Origin: an uncultured Clostridia bacterium
GTDB lineage: Bacteria > Bacillota > Clostridia > Christensenellales > UBA3700
Assembly: GCA_945992255.1 (NCBI GenBank)
Contig: CAMFVQ010000035.1
Location: 1 to 44,853, forward strand
DNA: 44,853 nucleotides
Direction: 5' to 3'
Shown here: piece by piece, positions 17,108-25,532 of the stretch
How the letters are laid out: every line of letters starts with the position of its first letter
Numbering within the stretch: position 1 is the stretch's first letter
Translations under genes and position numbers: made by a program
Notes under the pieces: model-generated
Database searches by the model: none
Seen by the model: the letters and a program-made list of their open reading frames with translations, nothing else
What the model was told of the DNA's origin: nothing

Positions 17108-17604
17108 AAGTAGTCAGGAAACAAAAAAATTCTAAGTCTTGTATAGTGTGCGGCGTCAACAATCCGGCAGGGCTTGGGGCATCTTTCTATGAAATGGAAG
17201 ATGATAGCGTGGTGGCTTTGTTCGAGTACAAAGCCATACACCAAAGCTATCCGGGCAGAACTCATGGCGGTATGATTACTTGTATGCTAGATGAGTTGGC
17301 AGGCAGAGTTATTTGGGTGGGTAAACCTGTGGACAATCCGCCACTTGCGGTGACTTCTTCACTCAAAGTAAAATTCCGCAAACCTGTGCCGTTCGATGAA
17401 AAATTGGTAGGCATTGGAAGAATGGAAAAAGAAAACAGTCATGGATTTGTAGCCAGTGCCGAGATAAGGACCAAGGCAGGCGTTGTGCTTGCACAAGCCG
17501 AAGTGACCTATGTCAAACTCCCTGCAAGTGCTATCACTTCTGCCGATATGGTCGAAGAGCTAGATGTGTTTATTCCTGATGACATAACAGATATTGAAAT
17601 CTAA
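17104..17604 (+). CDS. Hotdog-fold thioesterase, PaaI-like
   Basis: 166 aa. The segment HGGMITCMLDELAGRVIW (about 57-74) is the typical PaaI/YiiD hotdog signature, with the acidic residue acting in acyl-CoA thioester hydrolysis. The N-terminus C-x-x-C-G-x-N-N-P-x-G-L (residues 13-24) is typical of a subgroup of this family. The gene overlaps gpmI by 4 nt (ATGA), so it is the last member of the glycolytic operon. The acyl-CoA substrate is unknown. Confidence 0.85.
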   Translation: MKVVRKQKNSKSCIVCGVNNPAGLGASFYEMEDDSVVALFEYKAIHQSYPGRTHGGMITCMLDELAGRVIWVGKPVDNPPLAVTSSLKVKFRKPVPFDEKLVGIGRMEKENSHGFVASAEIRTKAGVVLAQAEVTYVKLPASAITSADMVEELDVFIPDDITDIEI

Positions 17605-17605
17605 A

Positions 17606-17628
17606 AAGCTCCCTTAGGGGAGTTTTTT
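17606..17628 (+). terminator. Terminator of the glycolytic operon
   Basis: Stem CTCCC/GGGAG with flanking A/T pairs, loop TTAG, then six T. It starts just after the thioesterase stop. Confidence 0.8.
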
Positions 17629-17785
17629 GTTGGCAATTATGCGGTCGGTGCAAAGATAGTCGGCAAGATACTTCTCGATGATTGGCTCACAATAGTTGTG
17701 GATAATATAAAAAACATAAGACAAAAGACAAATTGTCGAAGAGAGTTGTTCAACCGAAACGAGCACGATCGAAAATCTCAAAGTT
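17614..17785 (-). pseudogene. Possible 3' remnant of a decayed gene
   Basis: On the minus strand a frame of about 57 codons without ATG runs from just after a stop codon near 17786 to TAA at 17616-17614. Its last 30 residues (NYCEPIIEKYLADYLCTDRI and neighbours) look protein-like; upstream the composition turns random and overlaps an imperfect direct repeat (about 17767-17800 and 17806-17845). It may be the C-terminal end of a lost gene, or chance. Confidence 0.2.
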
Positions 17786-17865
17786 GCTTAAGTCAACACA
17801 AACACTACCGAAAGTCACAAAGTTGCAAGCCAAGACAAGCACCTCTAAAAGACGATAAAAAATGT

Positions 17866-17892
17866 AAAAAGTCGATACGTATCGACTTTTTT
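17866..17892 (-). terminator. Bidirectional-type terminator built on GTCGATACGTATCGAC
   Basis: A perfect 16-bp palindrome (17871-17886) is flanked by five A on the left and six T on the right, giving a stem of about 21 bp. It lies 5 nt past the ygjP-like stop on the minus strand. It is also the best-preserved member of the TCGATA repeat family. Confidence 0.75.
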
Positions 17893-17897
17893 GCTTT

Positions 17898-18551
17898 TTA
17901 GATTATGTAAGGCACGTGGCAATATTCTTTGAGTTTTTGGCGGCGTATGGCATAGTCAGGCATATATGCTTGGACAAGTCGCCAAAATTCTTTGCTGTGG
18001 TTGAGCTGTCGCAGGTGACATAGCTCGTGCAGTATAACATAGTCGATGAGAGAAACATCGACCAACACCAGTCGCCAACTTAGCCTTATACCTGTGCGTG
18101 CGTTGCAAGTCCCCCAACTTGTTTTGGCGGAAGATAGTTTGAGTGAAACGCCCTCAATGTTGATAGAATGAGCAAGGCGTTTTGCTCGCTCGATAACCAA
18201 TTCTTGCGCCAAAGTTTTGTAGAAAGATATGAGGCTTTGGACAGGATTGTCTGAGCGTTGCAAGTACAAAATGCCTCCGTGTATGTGGTTCGGCTTGTCG
18301 GTATAAGTGATACAATATTGGTTGCCAAGGACCAGCACCATTTCGCCCTCTAGGGCAGTGTATGGTGTATAAAGGGGCATTCTTTTTTGTGCTTTTTGTA
18401 TGTGTTTTGCTATCCAATCGCTATGTTTTTGGACAAAGATTGCAACATCTTTGGTGCTTGTTTTCATAGGAACTTTGACAACAAGGTCGCCATTTGGCTG
18501 AATGCAGAGCGACATTGTACGGCGGTTGGAGCGAACAATTGAATAATCCAT
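17898..18551 (-). CDS. YgjP-like (SprT/DUF45) metallopeptidase
   Basis: 217 aa. The zinc motif HELCHLRQLNHSKEFW (His175, Glu176, His179, with His185 downstream) and the preceding SAKTSWGTCN (about 141-150) are the hallmarks of the YgjP/DUF45 group of M48-like cytosolic metallopeptidases. The physiological substrate is not known. The gene is a single unit with no Shine-Dalgarno: TATAAT stands 6 nt before the ATG, so it is probably leaderless. Confidence 0.88.
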   Translation of the reverse strand: MDYSIVRSNRRTMSLCIQPNGDLVVKVPMKTSTKDVAIFVQKHSDWIAKHIQKAQKRMPLYTPYTALEGEMVLVLGNQYCITYTDKPNHIHGGILYLQRSDNPVQSLISFYKTLAQELVIERAKRLAHSINIEGVSLKLSSAKTSWGTCNARTGIRLSWRLVLVDVSLIDYVILHELCHLRQLNHSKEFWRLVQAYMPDYAIRRQKLKEYCHVPYII

Positions 18552-18557
18552 AGCTTC

Positions 18558-18585
18558 ATTATATCACGCCCAAAGCAAAATGCAA
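18558..18585 (-). promoter_or_regulatory. ygjP-like promoter, leaderless type
   Basis: On the minus strand TTGCAT (18585-18580), 16-bp spacer with TGA extended -10, TATAAT (18563-18558), then GAAGCT and ATG. No ribosome site lies between -10 and start. Confidence 0.65.
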
Positions 18586-18683
18586 CAAACGAAGTCTGCA
18601 AGATAAACTTCAGTAAGTGTAAAAGTTGGGTAAATATAGATACTTTTTACCTAAATACTATCAAAAAATATAAAATAATATGT

Positions 18684-18689
18684 TAGAAT
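18684..18689 (+). promoter_or_regulatory. Extended -10 of the ABC transporter gene
   Basis: TGTTAGAAT fits TGn-TAnAAT; the -35 region is AT-rich and weak. The leader before ATG 18721 is about 25 nt. Confidence 0.45.
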
Positions 18690-18720
18690 ATAACTAAATC
18701 AAAAGAATTTGGGGTACAGA

Positions 18721-21156
18721 ATGCTAAAACTTGTTGATATTGTCAAAAACTATGGAAATGAAGACAATCTTGTAAGAGCGCTCAAAGGCATAAATGTGCA
18801 GTTTAGAAAGAGCGAATTCGTGGCTATTTTGGGGCAGTCTGGTTGCGGAAAAACAACCATGCTCAATATTATTGGTGGCTTGGATAGATATACTCAAGGC
18901 GACTTGATTATCGATGGAGTTTCGACCAAAGAATACAAAGATGTGGATTGGGACGCATACCGCAACTTCCGCATAGGCTTTATTTTCCAAAGCTACAATC
19001 TTATCTCGCATATATCCATTCTCGAAAACGTGGAAATGGCGCTTACTTTGTCTGGCGTGGGCAAGGAAGAACGCCGCCGCCGTGCTACCAAAGCATTGCA
19101 AGATGTGGGACTTGGCGACAAGCTGAACAAAAAGCCAAACGAATTGTCTGGCGGTCAAATGCAAAGAGTGTCCATTGCTCGTGCGCTTATCAACAACCCT
19201 GAGATTATTTTGGCGGACGAACCAACAGGTGCGCTCGACAGTGCTACAAGTGTCCAAATTATGGATATCCTAAAAGAAGTGTCCAAAGACAAGTTGGTGG
19301 TTATGGTTACGCACAACCCAGAGCTTGCCAAGCAATATGCAACTCGTACTATTAAACTCAATGACGGCGAGATTGTATCCGATGACAATCCTTATTTTGC
19401 CGAAGAGCCTACATCTCAAAAATTGGTCGTAGAAGATGAAAAAGAACGCAAAAAGCAAAACAAAAAAGACATAAAAAACAAGAAAAAACGCTTCAACAAA
19501 ACTTCTATGAACTTTTTTACTGCATTGAAGTTGTCTTTCAACAACCTAAAAACTAAGAAAGGTCGTACCATAATCACAGCAATTGCAGGAAGCATTGGTA
19601 TCATTGGTGTTGCGCTGGTGCTTGCAGTGTCCAACGGTATGAACAATTATATTGCCGATATTCAACAAAATGTGTTGGCATCTTACCCAATCAGTATCGC
19701 CAATGAGAGTATGGACAGCAACAAATTACTTGCTTTGATGATGACTCCAGGCGGCACGACCAACGCAAAACCATCATTCCCAGACGGCAATATCATCTAT
19801 CCTTATGACCCATCTCTCAACTACAAGGACTTGATTAAGAAAAACGATATAAGCCAAGAGTATGTAGATTATATCAAACAGCTCGAAAACAACAGCGCTG
19901 TGGATAGCATTCGCTATGGATATGGCATTGACATCAATGTTATCAGCAAGGTCAACACAGCATATCTTGGATACAAGAACAAGTATGACAAGGTGGCGCA
20001 CAAACTTAGCTATACCGAGATGATAACAAGTATGGCAAGCAATATGATGCCAGGGGCAAAGAAAAATCCTGACATTGGTTGGCAAGAGTTGCCGGGCAAT
20101 CAAAAATTCATTTTGGAAGGTTATGACATCATCGGCGGACAATACCCAACCAAAGCCAACGAAGTAGCGCTGGTGGTAGACAAGTCCAACCAACTCAACA
20201 AATCCGTGCTGGCAGCAATGGGAATCAAGTACAACAACGAAGTGACTTTCGAGGATATTTACAAAGTAAACTTGAAAGTTGCCACCAACAATGCTTTTTA
20301 TCGTTATGATGAAGAAAAGGGACTTTTTGTGCAGAACAACATCCAGTCATTGTACGAAAATTCTCCCGAGGGCGTGTTCGACCTAAAAATCGTGGGTGTC
20401 CTCCGCCAACGCGTGGACAACCAAATGCCAATCTTGTCATCAGGCATTGCATATACTTCTGAACTTACTCAATATATGATGAAAGATAGTATGGATTCGG
20501 ATATTGTCAAGGCTCAACAAAACAGCCCTGAGAAAGATATCATCACAGGCTATTCGCTAACAGAAGCTGAACTCCACAGCCATTTGGCTTTGCTCGGCGG
20601 CAGAAATATTCCAACGGTCATCAACATTTATCCAAAGGATTTTGCAGGCAAAAATCAAATCATATCATATCTTGATGAGTGGAACGAAAGCGATATTTAC
20701 TACAACGATATGTCCAAATTCGCAACGGATATGATGAGCCAAACCATTGATATTATATCCATAGCACTTATCTGTTTTGGTGCGGTGTCACTCGTTGTGT
20801 CAACGGTTATGATTGGTGTCATCACTTATGTGTCGGTGGTAGAGCGAACCAAAGAAATTGGTATTTTGCGAAGCCTCGGCGCTCGAAAAAAGGATATTGT
20901 CAATGTGTTCAATGCCGAAACATCTATCATCGGACTGGTGGCAGGACTTATTGGTGTCATTATTACATATCTTGTAAGCATACCTATCAACATTGTCATA
21001 TATAAGAAAATACAAATATCAACATTGTGCTTGCTGTCGCCATTGCATGCGATATTGCTCGTTTTGGTAAGCATAGCACTCACGCTCATTGCAGGACTTA
21101 TTCCGGCATATATTGCATCTAAACGAGATGTAGTAATAGCGTTGAGGTCAGAATAA
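18721..21156 (+). CDS. Fused ABC ATPase and FtsX-type permease (MacB-like)
   Basis: 811 aa. The ATPase domain occupies about 1-230: Walker A GQSGCGKT (38-45), signature LSGGQMQRVSIARAL, Walker B with DEPTGALDS. A Lys-rich linker (about 236-265) leads to the first transmembrane helix (TIITAIAGSIGIIGVALVLAVS). A large extracytoplasmic domain of roughly 340 residues follows, then three C-terminal helices with the FtsX motif VVERTKEIGILRSLGARKKDI. Such mechanotransmission-type transporters act on envelope substrates, peptides or lipoproteins; the substrate here is unknown. No periplasmic adaptor is nearby, as expected for a Gram-positive-type cell. I start at ATG 18721; a TTG four codons upstream is possible. 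Confidence 0.92.
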   Translation: MLKLVDIVKNYGNEDNLVRALKGINVQFRKSEFVAILGQSGCGKTTMLNIIGGLDRYTQGDLIIDGVSTKEYKDVDWDAYRNFRIGFIFQSYNLISHISILENVEMALTLSGVGKEERRRRATKALQDVGLGDKLNKKPNELSGGQMQRVSIARALINNPEIILADEPTGALDSATSVQIMDILKEVSKDKLVVMVTHNPELAKQYATRTIKLNDGEIVSDDNPYFAEEPTSQKLVVEDEKERKKQNKKDIKNKKKRFNKTSMNFFTALKLSFNNLKTKKGRTIITAIAGSIGIIGVALVLAVSNGMNNYIADIQQNVLASYPISIANESMDSNKLLALMMTPGGTTNAKPSFPDGNIIYPYDPSLNYKDLIKKNDISQEYVDYIKQLENNSAVDSIRYGYGIDINVISKVNTAYLGYKNKYDKVAHKLSYTEMITSMASNMMPGAKKNPDIGWQELPGNQKFILEGYDIIGGQYPTKANEVALVVDKSNQLNKSVLAAMGIKYNNEVTFEDIYKVNLKVATNNAFYRYDEEKGLFVQNNIQSLYENSPEGVFDLKIVGVLRQRVDNQMPILSSGIAYTSELTQYMMKDSMDSDIVKAQQNSPEKDIITGYSLTEAELHSHLALLGGRNIPTVINIYPKDFAGKNQIISYLDEWNESDIYYNDMSKFATDMMSQTIDIISIALICFGAVSLVVSTVMIGVITYVSVVERTKEIGILRSLGARKKDIVNVFNAETSIIGLVAGLIGVIITYLVSIPINIVIYKKIQISTLCLLSPLHAILLVLVSIALTLIAGLIPAYIASKRDVVIALRSE

Positions 21157-21157
21157 A

Positions 21158-21215
21158 ACAATATATTATGCAAATATGGAGATTGTCTCCAATTTAGAAC
21201 AATATATTATACAAA
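21158..21215. repeat. 17-bp direct repeats around a small hairpin
   Basis: ACAATATATTAT-G/A-CAAA occurs at 21158-21174 and 21199-21215 (16 of 17 identical). Between them GGAGA/TCTCC (21178-21190) forms a 5-bp hairpin. It sits between the ABC gene and its terminator, upstream of glnN. Confidence 0.5.
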
Positions 21216-21219
21216 AAGT

Positions 21220-21256
21220 AAAAATAGTAAGGGAATATCCTTGCTATTTTTATTCT
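21220..21256 (+). terminator. Terminator of the ABC transporter gene
   Basis: Stem AAAAATAGTAAGG/CCTTGCTATTTTT (one T-G pair) with loop GAATAT and a T-rich tail. Confidence 0.75.
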
Positions 21257-21299
21257 CTTATAATAAAATATAACTACTATATAATTGTAGGAGAAAAAT

Positions 21300-23420
21300 A
21301 TGCGTATAACAGAAAGTAAAAAGATAACAGACTTTTTTGGTAGCAATGTTTTCAACGATGCCACGATGAAGAAGTATCTTTCTGAGAGTGCGTACAAAGA
21401 GCTGAGAGAAGTTATCGACCAAGGCAAACAACTGGGCAAAGACCTTGCCAACGAAGTTGCTTCTGCGATGAAAGAGTGGGCATCTCAAAATGGTGCAACC
21501 CACTATTCTCACTGGTTCCAACCACTCACAGGCACTACCGCCGAGAAGCACGACAGCTTCATTTCGACAGACAAAAAGGGCAATGTAGTGTTAGAATTTA
21601 CAGGTAGCAATTTGCGTAAAGGCGAAGCCGATGCCTCTTCTTTCCCAAGTGGTGGTATCCGAGCTACATTCGAGGCAAGGGGCTACACGGTATGGGACAG
21701 CTCATCACCAGCATTCATCAAGCGTAGTAAAAATGGTGCAGGTGTGCTTTATATTCCGACAGCATTTTGCAGTTATACAGGCGATGCTTTGGACAAGAAA
21801 ACTCCACTCCTAAAATCAATGGAAGCTATCAATCGCCAAGGACTCAGGCTTTTGCGTATCTTGGGCATAGAGGCAAAAAAAGTTGTGGTAAATGTGGGCG
21901 GAGAACAAGAATATTTCTTGATTGACAAGGACGACTACAACAAGAGAGATGACCTAAAATTCACAGGTAGAACATTGTTCGGCGCACTCCCTCCAAAGGG
22001 ACAAGAAAAGAACGACCAATACTATGCATCTATCAGAGATAGAGTAGGCGATTTCATGGCGGACGTCAACGAAGAGCTTTGGAAGCTTGGTATCACCGCC
22101 AAGACAGAGCATAACGAAGCCGCTCCAGCCCAACACGAGCTTGCTCCAATTTTCAGTGTTGCCAACGTTGCAACCGACCAAAACCAACTCATTATGGAGA
22201 CGCTCAAAAAGGTTGCGGAAAATCACAATCTTGCATGTTTGTTGCACGAAAAGCCATTCGCCAACATCAACGGCTCAGGCAAGCATTGCAACTGGTCACT
22301 CAGCACAGATGATGGTGTCAACTTGTTGAAACCGGGGTCAGACCCAAGCCACAACCGCACATTCTTGTTGTTCTTTACAGCGGTGATTTCGGCAGTGGAC
22401 AAGTATGCCGACCTCATTCGTATGAGTGCTGCCAACCTCGGCAACGAAGCTCGTTTGGGTGGCAACGAAGCTCCACCATCTATCATTTCAGTTTACACAG
22501 GCGAGGACATGGAAAAAATGTTCAACGCTATTTGTGCAGGCGAAGAGGTGGGCGTAAGAGTAAAAGAATATATCAAGTCAGGTGTCAACTATCTTGCTGA
22601 GCTTGGCAAGGATACAAGCGACCGCAATCGTACATCACCATTTGCTTTCACAGGCAACAAGTTTGAGTTCCGTATGGTTGGCTCATCAGCTACATTGTCT
22701 ACACCTTGCGTTATCATCAACACCGCCACCGCCGATGTGATTGCCGACATTTGCGATGAGCTAGAAAAGGTAGATCCAAATGATTTGGACAAGGCAGTTG
22801 TCGAGTTGGTCAAGAGAATGTACAAAGAACATTCTCGAGTTGTGTTCAACGGCAACAGCTACAGCAAAGAGTGGAACAAAGAGGCAAAGCGTAGAGGTCT
22901 AGAGATTTTGGATAACAGCGTAGATGCTTACGGAGTGTTCACTCGCCAAAAGAATATCGACTTGTTCGACCGCCACAAGGTACTTACAAAGAGGGAAATC
23001 GAAAGTCGCCAATCCATTTATTTGGAGAACTATATCAAGAGCGCAGGCATAGAAGCCGAAACATTGTTGATGATGGCGAAACAAAATATCATACCAGCAG
23101 TGATGAGATACCAAGCCGAGCTTGCTGCACAAGTGGAAACTCTCAACAAGATTTCACCTGCAATCAGCTCAGTGCAAAGCAAACAACTTGCCAACATCTC
23201 AGGACTACTTAGTGAACTTGCGACAGGTATCGAGAAGTTGAAGTTCGCCAAGAACACTGCTAGCCTAAGCAAAGATATTAACAAACAAGCTTTTCTTGTG
23301 CGTGACCAAGTAATGGTACTTATGGAGAGCATAAGAGAAGTCATCGACAAGCTCGAAACAATTATGCCAAAGCAAGATTGGCCATATCCAACCTATGCAG
23401 ACATACTATTTTACAACTAG
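21300..23420 (+). CDS. glnN: Glutamine synthetase type III
   Basis: 706 aa, the length of GSIII rather than GSI (about 450). It makes glutamine from glutamate, ammonia and ATP. Family features are the long N-terminal extension with VFNDATMKKYLSESAYKEL, HWFQPLTGTTAEKHDSF, FPSGGIRATFEARGYT, the EHNEAAPAQHELAPIF metal/substrate segment, NINGSGKHCNWS and NRTSPFAFTGNKFEFR. TATAAT at 21280-21285 and GTAGGAG precede the ATG. alaS follows by 22 nt, so the two are probably co-transcribed. No GlnR box was recognised. Confidence 0.95.
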   Translation: MRITESKKITDFFGSNVFNDATMKKYLSESAYKELREVIDQGKQLGKDLANEVASAMKEWASQNGATHYSHWFQPLTGTTAEKHDSFISTDKKGNVVLEFTGSNLRKGEADASSFPSGGIRATFEARGYTVWDSSSPAFIKRSKNGAGVLYIPTAFCSYTGDALDKKTPLLKSMEAINRQGLRLLRILGIEAKKVVVNVGGEQEYFLIDKDDYNKRDDLKFTGRTLFGALPPKGQEKNDQYYASIRDRVGDFMADVNEELWKLGITAKTEHNEAAPAQHELAPIFSVANVATDQNQLIMETLKKVAENHNLACLLHEKPFANINGSGKHCNWSLSTDDGVNLLKPGSDPSHNRTFLLFFTAVISAVDKYADLIRMSAANLGNEARLGGNEAPPSIISVYTGEDMEKMFNAICAGEEVGVRVKEYIKSGVNYLAELGKDTSDRNRTSPFAFTGNKFEFRMVGSSATLSTPCVIINTATADVIADICDELEKVDPNDLDKAVVELVKRMYKEHSRVVFNGNSYSKEWNKEAKRRGLEILDNSVDAYGVFTRQKNIDLFDRHKVLTKREIESRQSIYLENYIKSAGIEAETLLMMAKQNIIPAVMRYQAELAAQVETLNKISPAISSVQSKQLANISGLLSELATGIEKLKFAKNTASLSKDINKQAFLVRDQVMVLMESIREVIDKLETIMPKQDWPYPTYADILFYN

Positions 23421-23442
23421 AACTAATTGAGAGGATATATAA

Positions 23443-25245
23443 ATGAAGAATTTTACATCAAAAGAACTAAGAAGCAGTTATTTGGAGTTTTTCAAGTCCA
23501 AAGGACACGCCATAATTCCATCAGCATCACTCATTCCTGAGAACGACCCATCAGTGTTGTTTACCACAGCAGGTATGCACCCACTTGTGCCATATCTTCT
23601 CGGACAAAAGCACCCTGCAGGCAAAAGACTTTGCGACGTGCAAAAATGCGTGAGAACAGGCGATATTGACGAAGTAGGAGATGCAACTCATTGCACATTT
23701 TTCGAGATGCTAGGCAACTGGTCACTCGGCGACTATTTTAGAAAGGAGTCAATCGAATTCAGCTATGAGTTCTTGACCAAAGTGCTCGAAATACCAGTAG
23801 AGAAAATTGCCGTAACAGTTTTTGCAGGCGATGAAGATTGCCCTCGTGATGAAGAGGCAGCTGCAAAATGGAACGAAATGGGCATTGCAAAAGATAGAAT
23901 TTTCTATCTTCCAAAAGAAAACAACTGGTGGTATGCAGGTGCAACAGGTCCTTGCGGAAGCGATACTGAGATTTTTATCGACACCGGCAAAGAGCCATGC
24001 TCAGACCATTGTGACCCAAGCTGTGATTGTGGCAAGTATGTAGAAATTTGGAACAACGTGTTTATGCAATTCAACCGTGACAAGGACGGCAAGTTCTCAC
24101 TTTTGTCCCAAAAGAACGTGGACACAGGTATGGGCTTGGAGAGAACTATTTGTATGCTCAATGGCTACAAGTCAGTGTACGAAACCGACCTATTTGCCGA
24201 CGTGATTGCCAAAATCAGTGAGTTGTGTGGCAAGGAATATGGCAAAGATGAAGAAGAAACTCGTGCTATGCGTATCATTGCTGACCATATGCGTACCGCA
24301 ACATTTATGATTGGTGATGAGAAGGGCATTGTGCCATCCAACGTTGACCAAGGCTATGTGCTTCGCAGATTGCTCCGTAGATCTATTCGTTTTGCAAGAC
24401 AACTTGGTATGGATTCTAGAGAGCTAGTTGGCATTGCTGAAATGTATGTGGAAAAGTACAAAGAAGTATATCCAGAGCTTGAGCAAAATAGAGAAAAGAT
24501 TTTGAGCGAAATTGCCAAAGAAGAAGAAAGATTTGCCAAAACTCTCGAGAACGGCATCAAAGAAATCGAGAAAGTGCTAAAATATGTCAAGGACAACACT
24601 TTGAACGGCAAGACAGCATTCAGACTTTATGATACATTCGGATTCCCTATCGAAATGACCCAAGAAATTTGCAAAGAAAAGGGCTTTGAGGTGGATATTG
24701 AGGGCTATCACAACGCTTTTGCAGAGCATCAAAAGAAATCTCAAGCAGGCGCTGAACAAAAATTCAAGGGCGGACTTGCTGACAGCGGAGAGCAAACAAC
24801 CCTCTTGCACACCGCAACTCACTTGCTTCTTGCTAGCTTGAAAAAAGTGCTTGGCAGAGATGACATCGAGCAAAAAGGTAGCAACATTACAGCAGAAAGA
24901 CTTAGATTCGACTTCAATTTTGAGCGTCCACTTACTGCTGAAGAAAAACAAGCTGTCGAAGATGCTGTCAATGAGGCAATCAAGAGAGATATTGACGTAG
25001 TTTGTGAAGAAATGCCAATCGAAAAAGCAAGAGAAATCAATGCAGTCGGTGTGTTCGGCTCTAGATATGGTGAAGTCGTAAAGGTATATACAATCGGCGA
25101 TGTGGATTGTCAAATCTGTGGCGGACCACACGCAACACATACTGGTCAACTTGGCGAATTCAAGTTGGTCAAAGAGCAGTCTTCATCCGCAGGTATCCGC
25201 CGTATCAAAGCAACAATCGACACAAGCAAAGCAATCAACAGATAA
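23443..25245 (+). CDS. alaS: Alanyl-tRNA synthetase, short form lacking C-Ala
   Basis: 600 aa against about 870 for a standard bacterial AlaRS. The catalytic domain (PSASLIPENDPSVLFTTAGM, RMFEM-type CTFFEMLGNWSLGDYF), the tRNA-recognition domain and the editing domain with HTATHLL and CGGPHATHTGQLG are all present. The protein ends directly after the editing domain; the coiled coil and the C-Ala/DHHA1 domain are missing. The end is natural: TAA is followed 16 nt later by a perfect terminator, and no C-Ala-like frame follows. AlaRS usually keeps C-Ala to help bind the tRNA elbow, so this form should rely on the other domains. It follows glnN by 22 nt. Confidence 0.95.
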   Translation: MKNFTSKELRSSYLEFFKSKGHAIIPSASLIPENDPSVLFTTAGMHPLVPYLLGQKHPAGKRLCDVQKCVRTGDIDEVGDATHCTFFEMLGNWSLGDYFRKESIEFSYEFLTKVLEIPVEKIAVTVFAGDEDCPRDEEAAAKWNEMGIAKDRIFYLPKENNWWYAGATGPCGSDTEIFIDTGKEPCSDHCDPSCDCGKYVEIWNNVFMQFNRDKDGKFSLLSQKNVDTGMGLERTICMLNGYKSVYETDLFADVIAKISELCGKEYGKDEEETRAMRIIADHMRTATFMIGDEKGIVPSNVDQGYVLRRLLRRSIRFARQLGMDSRELVGIAEMYVEKYKEVYPELEQNREKILSEIAKEEERFAKTLENGIKEIEKVLKYVKDNTLNGKTAFRLYDTFGFPIEMTQEICKEKGFEVDIEGYHNAFAEHQKKSQAGAEQKFKGGLADSGEQTTLLHTATHLLLASLKKVLGRDDIEQKGSNITAERLRFDFNFERPLTAEEKQAVEDAVNEAIKRDIDVVCEEMPIEKAREINAVGVFGSRYGEVVKVYTIGDVDCQICGGPHATHTGQLGEFKLVKEQSSSAGIRRIKATIDTSKAINR

Positions 25246-25261
25246 CACAAAAACACAAAGT

Positions 25262-25290
25262 AAAGCTCCCTACGATTAGGGAGCTTTTTT
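25262..25290 (+). terminator. Terminator of glnN-alaS
   Basis: Perfect stem AAAGCTCCC/GGGAGCTTT with an 8-nt loop and a run of T. Confidence 0.9.
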
Positions 25291-25318
25291 GATGAGCGGA
25301 GTAGTCCTTGCTGATAGC

Positions 25319-25460
25319 GCCCCTTACTAAGGGGGCAGTCTTTCGCAAGGATATTGCTATCGTAAATGAGGGGCAATCCCTATCGGCTTGTTTCCGCTTT
25401 CAGCTCCAACAACCCACTTCGCTTACTAAGGGGCAGTCTTTTACAAGGATAGTTGCTTGA
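25319..25460. repeat. Dispersed repeat, two degenerate copies in tandem
   Basis: Two units share TTACTAAGGGG-CAGTCTTT followed by CAAGGATA-TTGC: one from about 25322 with GGATATTGCTATCGTAAATG, one from about 25421 with GGATAGTTGC. They correspond to the right half of the element at 9417-9517. The whole stretch between alaS and the lipoprotein gene holds no gene. Confidence 0.55.
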
Positions 25461-25482
25461 AAATGTGATAAAAACTGCATTT

Positions 25483-25509
25483 AAAAAGCGAACTTGTTGT
25501 TCGCTTTTT
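25483..25509. terminator. Bidirectional terminator, lipoprotein gene end
   Basis: Perfect 11-bp stem AAAAAGCGAAC/GTTCGCTTTTT with loop TTGTT. A-run and T-run on the two sides let it work in both directions; the lipoprotein gene on the minus strand ends at 25533. A TCGATA-family copy (TGATATGTATCGA, 25512-25524) lies between. Confidence 0.8.
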
Positions 25510-25532
25510 GTTGATATGTATCGAGTTTTTGC

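Noticed and set aside
15684-17703. TTATCCACA-type DnaA boxes (inside gpmI near 15685, reverse in the GH27 gene near 12796, reverse near 17696)
   Set aside because: Isolated single matches, two of them in genes, with no cluster or AT-rich unwinding element; no oriC can be claimed although the gene block is origin-type.
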